This document shows positions 30,616-36,759 of a DNA stretch of 36,759 bases, one piece after another; position 1 is the first letter of the stretch, and each line of letters opens with the position of its first letter. Under the pieces are notes generated by a model. The model made no database searches. It worked only from the letters and a program-made list of their open reading frames with translations, and had not been told where the DNA came from. Origin of the DNA: an uncultured Collinsella sp. (GTDB lineage: Bacteria; Actinomycetota; Coriobacteriia; Coriobacteriales; Coriobacteriaceae); NCBI GenBank assembly GCA_902491055.1, contig CABUGI010000009.1:1-36759 (forward strand). The letters are read 5' to 3'. Both the position numbers and the translations under genes were made by a program.

Positions 30616-31830
30616 TTACTGGTAGCGTAGGCACTCCACCGGGTCGAGCTTTGCCGCGCGGCGAGCGGGGTAGAAGCCAAAGATTACGCCGATGCCGACG
30701 GAGACGGCGAAGGCCAGCAGCACCGTGGCGATTGAAAAGCTCGGTGTGATTTGCCCGCTGGCACCGAGCTCGCCAAGAATCCCTGATCCTGCGGCAAACA
30801 TCGCAAGAGCCCAGGCCAGCAGATAGCCAATCAGGACACCCAACAGTCCGCCGGTGACGCACAGCGCCGAGGACTCGGCCAAAAACTGCGCGGTGATATC
30901 GCGACGACTTGCGCCCAGGGCACGGCGAATGCCGATCTCACGGATGCGCTCAGTCACGTTGGTGAGCATCATATTCATAATGCCGATACCGCCGACAAGC
31001 AGCGAGATGCTGGCGACAGCGCCCATGATGAGCGAGAACGCGCCCATAAAGGAGTTGAGTGCATCGATGGCGCTTTTCATGGAGGTCGCCGATACACTGT
31101 CGTACTCATCATCCTCCGCGATGCCCTTCATTGCGCGCACCTTGGACTCGATGGTCTTACAAAGCTCGTCCATGTCTGTGCCCTCGGCGGCAAGAGCCGT
31201 CACGCTGGGGAATGAAGGATTTTCGTCGCCAAACAGGCCTGAGATGGTTTCGCGCGGCATATACAGCGTGAGCGAGCCCATGGAGTCGTTGCCGCCATCA
31301 ATCACACCTACAATCTGCACCTCGCCGTTGGACACCTTGATGGTTTTCCCCAGCGCATCCTGTTCGTTGCCGTAAAGCTGATCGGCGCCGCCGCGGCTGA
31401 TGAGCGCCACGCGCGAGCCTGATTGGGACTCGGCCTGGGAATAGGTGCGCCCCGCAACGAGCTTGCTGGCCCCCACGGCGTCGAGCATGTCGCTATCGAC
31501 ACCCTGTGCCATGACGGTATAGCTTTTATCGCCGGTCTTATACTCGGTATACGCGCTGTCGACAATGCCGATCTGCTCTATCTGCGGCACCAGTTTTTGA
31601 AGCTTCTCGATGTCGGACTCGGTGAGTTCTTGCGACGAATAGATTTGCACCATGCGTGCCGCATTGAGGCCCAGACTGTTGACCAGGCTGTTTTGGATGC
31701 CGCCGATGAGCGAAGTCATGGCGATAACCGAGGCGATGCCGATGACAATGCCCAGGATGGTGAGCAGGCTGCGCCCCTTGTTGGCTTCGAGCGAGTGAAG
31801 GGCTTCCTGGATGAGATCGCGGGCGCTCAT
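30616..31830 (-). CDS. MacB-type ABC transporter permease
   Basis: The 404-residue protein is a type VII (mechanotransmission) ABC permease. A first membrane helix (LTILGIVIGIASVIAMTSLI) is followed by an ~220-residue extracytoplasmic MacB periplasmic-core domain. Three C-terminal helices (FtsX domain) follow, with GGIGIMNMMLTNVTERIREI, GIRRALGASRRDI and the ending YPARRAAKLDPVECLRY, all hallmarks of the family. The start overlaps the ATPase stop by four bases. With the adaptor it should export a peptide, drug or envelope component; the cargo is unknown. Confidence 0.9.
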   Translation of the reverse strand: MSARDLIQEALHSLEANKGRSLLTILGIVIGIASVIAMTSLIGGIQNSLVNSLGLNAARMVQIYSSQELTESDIEKLQKLVPQIEQIGIVDSAYTEYKTGDKSYTVMAQGVDSDMLDAVGASKLVAGRTYSQAESQSGSRVALISRGGADQLYGNEQDALGKTIKVSNGEVQIVGVIDGGNDSMGSLTLYMPRETISGLFGDENPSFPSVTALAAEGTDMDELCKTIESKVRAMKGIAEDDEYDSVSATSMKSAIDALNSFMGAFSLIMGAVASISLLVGGIGIMNMMLTNVTERIREIGIRRALGASRRDITAQFLAESSALCVTGGLLGVLIGYLLAWALAMFAAGSGILGELGASGQITPSFSIATVLLAFAVSVGIGVIFGFYPARRAAKLDPVECLRYQ

Positions 31831-32600
31831 GCCATCTCTCCTTTCGGCGGGTTGGCGGAGGCGGAAATCCTGGGCAGGCTATCCACGGCGCTGCGCAGGG
31901 TCCGCGGTGCATGTGGAATATACGCGCCATCGTGAATGCGACCGTCGCGGATGGTCACGGCACGGTCGGCCTCGGCGGCGATGCCGGGGTCGTGTGTGAT
32001 AAGCACGATGGTTTTGCCGCGCTTCTGGAGCTTATGGAAGGTTTCCATCACAAGCGCTCCGGTAGCGGAGTCCAGGTTTCCCGTCGGCTCGTCGGCCAGA
32101 ATGATGGGCGGGTCATTGACGAGGGCGCGCGCGATTGCGACGCGCTGCATCTGGCCGCCCGAGAGCTCGGATATGCGGTGGTCCCAGTGGTCGACGGGCA
32201 GCGTGACAGCCTGCAGCGCGTGCACGGCGCGCATTTCGCGCTGGCTACGGGGCACATTGGTGTAGGCCAGCGGCAGCATCACATTTTCGATAACCGACAG
32301 GCGCGGCAGCAGGTTGAAGCTCTGAAAGACAAAGCCAATGCTCAGGGCGCGAACTTCGGTGAGCTCGTCATCGTCAAGCTCGGCCACGTTGAGCCCTTGC
32401 AGGTAGTAGCCGCCCGCCGTCGGCTTATCCAGGCAGCCTAGGATGTTCATGAGCGTCGACTTGCCCGAGCCCGAGGGGCCGGTGATAGCGACGAATTCGC
32501 CGGGATTTACCGCCAGGCTCACGTTGTGCAGGATGTGGGCGCACCCCGCCTCGCTCTCAAAGATGCGGTGCACGTTGCGGATGTCGATAACGGGACGCAT
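31827..32600 (-). CDS. MacB/LolD-type ABC transporter ATP-binding protein
   Basis: The 257-residue ATPase has Walker A GPSGSGKST, Q-loop FVFQSFNLLPRLSVIENVML, signature LSGGQMQRVAIARAL, Walker B IILADEPTGNLDS and switch THDP, which place it in the MacB/LolD/FtsE group. A ~25-residue C-terminal tail follows the ABC core. Its ATG overlaps the adaptor stop (TAATG), and its stop overlaps the permease start, so all three are translationally coupled. Confidence 0.93.
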   Translation of the reverse strand: MRPVIDIRNVHRIFESEAGCAHILHNVSLAVNPGEFVAITGPSGSGKSTLMNILGCLDKPTAGGYYLQGLNVAELDDDELTEVRALSIGFVFQSFNLLPRLSVIENVMLPLAYTNVPRSQREMRAVHALQAVTLPVDHWDHRISELSGGQMQRVAIARALVNDPPIILADEPTGNLDSATGALVMETFHKLQKRGKTIVLITHDPGIAAEADRAVTIRDGRIHDGAYIPHAPRTLRSAVDSLPRISASANPPKGEMA

Positions 32601-34036
32601 TACATGCCCTCGTCGGCAGACATACTGCCCGAATCCGCGCCGTAGCCGCCGTCAGCCGTTGCGTCCGCTCCGGTGTCCATGACGAGGGTGTCGCCATCGC
32701 GCAGCTTGGTAACCGGCACGTTGGGGTTGATCTCGTTGCCCTGGTCGTCGCGCTTGACCTGTGTCTTGCCGACTACGGCTTCGTTGTCGTTTTGCGTCAC
32801 GACAGTCACCTTCACGCGACGGGTTTGCTTGCCCTCGTCATCGGTCGCCACGTTGACGTAATATTGTTCGCCGTCTTCGGTCATGAGCGCCATCGTCGGC
32901 ACCATCACCACGTCGTCGAGCTGCTCGGTCACCACCGATACCTCGGCCGTCATGCCCGGCTTCAGGCGCGCGTCGGGCGCCTCAATGAGAATGTCGACGT
33001 TAAAGGTTACGCTGCCGCCGCCACCGTTGGCGGCGTCGGAGTTTGCCACCGATGCGATAGCCGTGACGGTGCCCTGGCTCACGATATCGGGAAACGCAGG
33101 ATACGTGACGTTGGCGCTCTGCCCAACGGCGATCTTGGCGATGTCCTTTTCGCCTACCTGCACGGTCACCTTCATCTTGGATAGGTCGGCGATCTGCATG
33201 CACTGCTTGCCGCCGCTCGTATCGCTTTCGCCCATGATCATGCCGCCTGTTACCGTGGCGCCCACCTTGGCGTTGAGCTCCACGATGCTACCCGAGCTCG
33301 GGGCCGTGACCGTACGGCTGGCTGCCTTGGCGTTCGCCTGATCGAGGTTTGCCTGGGCCGATGCGAGGCTGCGCTGTGCGGCCGATACGGCGTTTGTGTC
33401 CGCTGATGCGGCGGTGATGCCAGCTGCTGCGGAAGCTCCATCATCGTCCGTCGTTGGGGTGGCCTGCGCGGCAGCGGCGGCTTTCTGCGCGTTGGTGAGG
33501 TCTTCCTGGGCGGCTGCAACTGCACGCTGCGCCTCGGCAACGTTGCGATCGAGCTCGTCGTTTTTAATGGTCATAAGCACGTCGCCCTCGTTAACGGATT
33601 GGCCTGCCTGCACGTTGATGGAATCGACCGTGCCGTCGACAGAAGGGGAGACCACTGAGGACGAAATGGGTTTGAGCTGGCCTTTCGCCTCGACCGTTGT
33701 GGTAAACGTGCCCTCGGTCACCATGTCGGTCACAGGCCCGCTAGTGCCCTGAGGCTGCGCATTGATGACCAGGGTTGCGACAATGGCAATGAGCGCGATG
33801 GCACCTACGACGCCGGCGGCAATACTGCGTCGAAACAGCTTTTTGCGTCGACGTTCGGCACGTTTTGCCTTGAGCTTGGTATATGCCTCTTCATCGGAAA
33901 TCTCGACCGTATCGTTCGTGCGTCCGCTCTGCTTGTCGGTGTGCGCGTTTGTAATCAGAGGAATCGTTTCGGTGGCACCTTCGGGCGTGCGCTCGGTATC
34001 ATCTGGGCCCGGGGTGATCGTGGGGACATTCGGCAT
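32600..34036 (-). CDS. HlyD/RND-type adaptor (membrane fusion) protein of the ABC exporter
   Basis: The 478-residue protein has a ~70-residue hydrophilic N terminus ending in a basic cluster (KRAERRRKKLFRR) and then one membrane helix (~71-92). The extracytoplasmic part has a split lipoyl-like domain (VVSPSVDGTVDSINVQAGQ and TVTAPSSGSIVELNAKVGA) interrupted by an Ala/Gln-rich coiled coil, a beta-barrel domain, and an Asp/Gly-rich end. In Gram-positives such adaptors extend MacB-type transporters across the wall. The long cytoplasmic N terminus is unusual. The ATG at 34036 with AAAGGAG upstream is preferred over 34099. Confidence 0.87.
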   Translation of the reverse strand: MPNVPTITPGPDDTERTPEGATETIPLITNAHTDKQSGRTNDTVEISDEEAYTKLKAKRAERRRKKLFRRSIAAGVVGAIALIAIVATLVINAQPQGTSGPVTDMVTEGTFTTTVEAKGQLKPISSSVVSPSVDGTVDSINVQAGQSVNEGDVLMTIKNDELDRNVAEAQRAVAAAQEDLTNAQKAAAAAQATPTTDDDGASAAAGITAASADTNAVSAAQRSLASAQANLDQANAKAASRTVTAPSSGSIVELNAKVGATVTGGMIMGESDTSGGKQCMQIADLSKMKVTVQVGEKDIAKIAVGQSANVTYPAFPDIVSQGTVTAIASVANSDAANGGGGSVTFNVDILIEAPDARLKPGMTAEVSVVTEQLDDVVMVPTMALMTEDGEQYYVNVATDDEGKQTRRVKVTVVTQNDNEAVVGKTQVKRDDQGNEINPNVPVTKLRDGDTLVMDTGADATADGGYGADSGSMSADEGM

Positions 34037-34066
34037 AGCGTCTCCTTTATAGAAAGAACCTCGATA

Positions 34067-34072
34067 ATTATA
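34067..34072 (-). promoter_or_regulatory. Consensus -10 box for the ABC exporter operon
   Basis: On the minus strand TATAAT lies about 30 bases before the adaptor start codon. No TTGACA-like -35 is present at 16-18 bp; that position falls within the hairpin at 34071-34100. It is therefore either an activator-dependent promoter or a chance match. Confidence 0.45.
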
Positions 34073-34100
34073 TGCGCCCACCGGTTGGGGCGGGCGCATA
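34071..34100 (-). terminator. Hairpin between L,D-transpeptidase gene and ABC exporter operon
   Basis: TATGCGCCC (34071-34079) pairs perfectly with GGGCGCATA (34092-34100) over a 12-base loop. On the minus strand TAATTATC follows, a weak T-rich tail. It probably ends the L,D-transpeptidase transcript, while overlapping the -10 box of the next operon. Confidence 0.55.
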
Positions 34101-34168
34101 GGACGGTTTCTTTCGGAACTGTTAGATTGGTCCCAGCGGTTCCACGTTGTAGGAATGCGCGCGTTGCA

Positions 34169-35902
34169 CTACGAGTGGACAACCACGCACAGGCCGACTT
34201 TGATGCAGTCGTGCAGTGCCTTGGCGTCGGACAGGCGCAGGTTGATGCAGCCGTGGCTGCCGCACCACTTGTACGACTCGGCGTTATCGAAGCTCTTGTC
34301 GTTTTGCCAGGTGGCATCGTGGAAGCCGGTCATGTTGCCCTCAAACGGCATCCAGTAGCTCACCGGGCTCTCATATTTGGGCTTACCGGTCTCGGGGTCC
34401 TTGGCTCCGATCAGGGTGCTGCCGCCGTCGTTGCTGTTGATCTGCCACACGCCCTCGGGGGTGGCGTCTTCGCCCGGTTTGCCGGAAATAAAGTTGGCCT
34501 CCCAAACGATATTTCCGCTCTCGTCATAGTAGCGCGCGTGCTGCTCGGACAGGTCGACGTCGATATACGCCTTCCAGTCGGGCTCTCCCTTTGCGGTAAA
34601 GGTGTCGGCCTTCTGGGAGTACTTGATCTCGATCTCGCCGGTCTGCTTGTTGTTAATGGCGTCCTCGACCTGCTTGGCGAGCGAGCTGCTGTCGATGGAC
34701 CAACCAAAGTCGCCGCCTTCGACGGCGCACTGCTTGCCATCGGCGCGCGTCCACCAGCGAGTGGAGCCCACGGTATTAAAGCCATTGGCGAGCTCGGCTG
34801 CCCAGCTGCTGATCTGCGACGTATCGAGCGTGGGGTTGGCCGGATCGGCAAAGCTGATCCACTGCAGCACGGAGCTGCCGTCGACCTTTCCGGCATCCTC
34901 GCCGTTGAGCTTGAGGGTCACGTTGACGCCCAAGAAGTTGTTGGCGGCATCGCATGCGGCCTGAATCTGATCATCGGTCAGCGTTCCATTGAGCGGCTCA
35001 TAGGCATCGTTGCCGAGCTTGGAAAGATCTACGGTCTCGGCCAGCGAGGCGAGCTCGAGCTCGGCATATTTAATGACATGCTCGCGGTTGAGTTTTTCGT
35101 TGGAGCGCGCCTTCTCGACGGTAAACTTGCCCGCTTGCTCGTCATAGGAGCTATTGGCCTCGAACGTGCCCGAACGTCCTTCGTTAAACTCGTCGATGGC
35201 GGCGCCCAGATCCTTCTCAAACTTCTTTTGGTCAAAGGTATCGGAGAGCATGGACAGGTCGACGTCTTGATCAAGATCGACTTCGTTGGTGGTAGCGGTT
35301 GTTTTGGTCTTGCCGCTTAAGGATTCCACAAGGCGGACCGGCCATACAAAGGCTTCGTTGTGGCTGATGATCTCTTTTGCGGCAGCTTCACCGTCGACGA
35401 TGGGTTCATCGGACTCGGGCTGATAGGACCAGCTAAAGTCATCGCCTGTCACGGTGAGCTTATAGTGCTTCCATGCCGAGTTGACCTTGGTGGCGGCAGA
35501 CGAAGCGTTGGAGAACGAGACGTCGACGCCGGCAATGGTGGTGTTGGGGTATGCTAGCTGCGAAAACGCTACGATGCCTACGATATAGACAATGACGATT
35601 AGACCCAGGACGACAAAGAGCGTCGTCTTTTTGCCCGACTTATTGTTGCCGGCGGACTTGCGCGCGGGGCCACGATCGCCTCGAGCGTTCGTCGGGGGCT
35701 GCTTGGGCGCATTGCCGTTTGCCTGGCGCTGCTGACGTTGTTGACGCTGCTGTCGCTGTTGGTTCGGGCGTTGGGAAGCGTTTGCTGCACTACGCTGCTG
35801 ACCGTGGCTCGGCGCGATAGGACGCGGCGACTGAACGCCGCCGGTGTGCCTGCTCGGCTGCTGCGGATCGGGAATCAGTTGAGTTCGATCGTTTTGCGAC
35901 AT
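34169..35902 (-). CDS. L,D-transpeptidase (YkuD) with peptidoglycan-binding-4 type domain
   Basis: The 577-residue enzyme should form 3-3 cross-links in peptidoglycan or anchor partners to it. A ~90-residue cytoplasmic N terminus is Gln/Arg-rich (QRQQRQQRQ repeats at ~50-60). One membrane helix (~93-115) and a long extracytoplasmic region typical of PG_binding_4 proteins (AYPNTTIAGVDVSF, later YEPLNGTLTDDQI) follow. The C-terminal YkuD domain has YWMPFEGNMTGFHDA and the catalytic SHGCINLR (Cys552). I prefer the ATG at 35902 over 35911 because AAGGA is too close to the latter. Confidence 0.92.
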   Translation of the reverse strand: MSQNDRTQLIPDPQQPSRHTGGVQSPRPIAPSHGQQRSAANASQRPNQQRQQRQQRQQRQANGNAPKQPPTNARGDRGPARKSAGNNKSGKKTTLFVVLGLIVIVYIVGIVAFSQLAYPNTTIAGVDVSFSNASSAATKVNSAWKHYKLTVTGDDFSWSYQPESDEPIVDGEAAAKEIISHNEAFVWPVRLVESLSGKTKTTATTNEVDLDQDVDLSMLSDTFDQKKFEKDLGAAIDEFNEGRSGTFEANSSYDEQAGKFTVEKARSNEKLNREHVIKYAELELASLAETVDLSKLGNDAYEPLNGTLTDDQIQAACDAANNFLGVNVTLKLNGEDAGKVDGSSVLQWISFADPANPTLDTSQISSWAAELANGFNTVGSTRWWTRADGKQCAVEGGDFGWSIDSSSLAKQVEDAINNKQTGEIEIKYSQKADTFTAKGEPDWKAYIDVDLSEQHARYYDESGNIVWEANFISGKPGEDATPEGVWQINSNDGGSTLIGAKDPETGKPKYESPVSYWMPFEGNMTGFHDATWQNDKSFDNAESYKWCGSHGCINLRLSDAKALHDCIKVGLCVVVHS

Positions 35903-35959
35903 CGTATGCATATCCTTCGATTTTCGCCTTGCGGTTCATCGTGTTTTTACTGGGCTTGC

Positions 35960-35965
35960 ATTATA
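35960..35965 (-). promoter_or_regulatory. Consensus -10 box upstream of the L,D-transpeptidase
   Basis: On the minus strand TATAAT lies about 55 bases before the start codon. The best -35 candidate at 17-bp spacing (ACCACA, 35988-35983) is weak. Confidence 0.45.
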
Positions 35966-36004
35966 GCGATTGCCCTGCTGTTTGTGGTACGGAAACGGTG
36001 GCAT

Positions 36005-36032
36005 TCAAAAGAGGTGGGACATTTGTCCCACC
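36005..36032 (-). terminator. Intrinsic terminator of the L-serine dehydratase gene
   Basis: GGTGGGAC (36013-36020) pairs perfectly with GTCCCACC (36025-36032) over a four-base loop. On the minus strand TCTTTTGAAT follows. It lies about 20 bases past the dehydratase stop. Confidence 0.85.
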
Positions 36033-36051
36033 TTTGAGTCGTTCTTTGCCG

Positions 36052-36759
36052 CTATCCGCACACACCGCATTTTGCACAGGCCGAAAGTGCGGCCGGAGCC
36101 TGCGCGATGCCGCCCTTTGCCGTCTCGCGCAGCGTGGCCGGCAACGCGTGGCCCACCGAAAGCATGACATGTGCCATCTGGTCAAACGGCACCAAGCTCT
36201 TAATGCCTGCGAGGGCGAGTTGTGCCGAGCTAAAGGCCGCTGCCACGCCAATGGCGTTGCGGTTTTGGCAGGGCACCTCCACGAGGCCACCGACGGGGTC
36301 ACAAACGAGGCCCAGCAGGTTACTCAGCGCGATGGAACTGGCGTCGAGCGCCTGCTCGGGCGTGCCGCCGAGCATCTGCACCAGCGCGGCGGCTGCCATG
36401 GCAGCGGCGCTTCCCACCTCGGCTTGGCAGCCGCCCTCGGCGCCGGCAACGCAGGCGCTTGTGGTGAGGTTGAGGCCGATGGCGGCTGCGCAGTAGAGCG
36501 CGTCCATGACCTGCTCGTCGTCGAGCTGCAGGCGATCGGCGAGCGCCAGCACGCAGCCGGGCACAACACCCGCGGAGCCTGCCGTGGGGGCGGCGACAAT
36601 CACGCCCATGGTAGCGGAGCGCTCGAGCACGGCCATGGCGCGGGCAACGGCGTCGGTCTGGACGGCGCCCATCAGGCTTGCACTCAAATCGTTGCGGCTG
36701 GTGGCATCGACGAGTTTGGCCTCGCCGCCGATAAGACCGCCGAGCGAACGCTGCGGATT
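36052..36759 (-). CDS. sdaA: L-serine dehydratase, iron-sulfur type, catalytic part (5' end outside window)
   Basis: The enzyme deaminates L-serine to pyruvate and ammonia with a [4Fe-4S] cluster. The 235 visible residues start inside the protein at NPQRSLGGLIGGEAKLVDAT. They contain the SdaA alpha-domain hallmarks APTAGSAGVVPG, LNLTTSACVAGAEGGCQAEV, DPVGGLVEVPCQNRNAIG and a C-terminal VGHALPATLRETAKGG. Conserved cysteines in ACVAGAEGGC and VPCQ are expected cluster ligands. The frame is open to the window edge, so I cannot tell whether it is an alpha subunit or a single-chain enzyme. The last residues, ACAKCGVCG, add a cysteine-rich tail. Confidence 0.92.
   Translation of the reverse strand, partial: NPQRSLGGLIGGEAKLVDATSRNDLSASLMGAVQTDAVARAMAVLERSATMGVIVAAPTAGSAGVVPGCVLALADRLQLDDEQVMDALYCAAAIGLNLTTSACVAGAEGGCQAEVGSAAAMAAAALVQMLGGTPEQALDASSIALSNLLGLVCDPVGGLVEVPCQNRNAIGVAAAFSSAQLALAGIKSLVPFDQMAHVMLSVGHALPATLRETAKGGIAQAPAALSACAKCGVCG

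Noticed and set aside
1..36759. CRISPR array, rRNA genes or prophage
   Set aside because: No regularly spaced direct repeats, no rRNA-like conserved blocks and no phage structural genes are visible; the only repeats are the tRNA pair and the palindromes listed.

Overview
The window looks like a chromosomal piece of a high-GC anaerobic actinobacterium of the Coriobacteriia, probably Collinsella or a close relative. The evidence is the pairing of a complete PTS entry pathway and sugar-phosphate kinases with a Gram-positive type L,D-transpeptidase, anaerobic (cbi-type) cobalamin genes and an oxygen-sensitive type L-serine dehydratase. Taxon is inferred from gene content and codon style; no database was searched.

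Layout. (1) 1-8441, core-like, plus strand: ptsH (HPr), an attenuator-like terminator, ptsI (enzyme I), two closely related PfkB-family sugar-phosphate kinases each followed by its own terminator, a tRNA CCA-adding enzyme, two identical tRNA-Glu(CUC) genes, a YbhN/UPF0104-type membrane protein and a TetR regulator. (2) 8442-30607, a cobalamin block with even higher GC by eye. A minus-strand operon holds an exported cobaltochelatase CbiK, two lipoproteins and a BtuFCD-like ABC importer. It starts at a cobalamin riboswitch with a terminator (14157-14346). Facing away from it is a plus-strand operon of tightly overlapping genes: cbiF, cbiD, a cbiL remnant, cbiG, cbiH, cbiET, cbiA, cobT, cobU, cobS, a cobU-like/cobC fusion, cbiB, cobD, cbiP, cobA, cbiC and cbiJ. 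(3) 30616-36759, core-like, minus strand: a MacB-type ABC exporter triad (adaptor, ATPase, permease), an L,D-transpeptidase and the 3' part of an L-serine dehydratase gene.

The cobalamin block encodes nearly the whole anaerobic route from sirohydrochlorin to cobalamin plus corrinoid uptake. The main exception is striking: the gene for the C20 methyltransferase CbiL survives only as a 77-codon in-frame remnant, with the first few and last ~60 residues joined and the catalytic core gone. Unless another cbiL exists elsewhere, de novo corrin synthesis should stop at cobalt-factor II. Late steps (adenosylation, amidation, aminopropanol arm, nucleotide loop) and uptake look intact, so corrinoid salvage should remain possible.

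The block is bounded by two different transposase remnants: an IS3-family OrfB fragment at 8444-8536 and an IS21-family IstA fragment at 30448-30546. The right one runs into a 77-bp long imperfect palindrome (30531-30607). This suggests a horizontally acquired or rearranged island. Other points of interest are the Tat-type lipoprotein signal on CbiK, two lipoproteins sharing one NEAT-like beta-sandwich domain, an importer ATPase with a long unexplained C-terminal extension, and two CobU-like domains that have each kept a different half of the family's conserved motifs.
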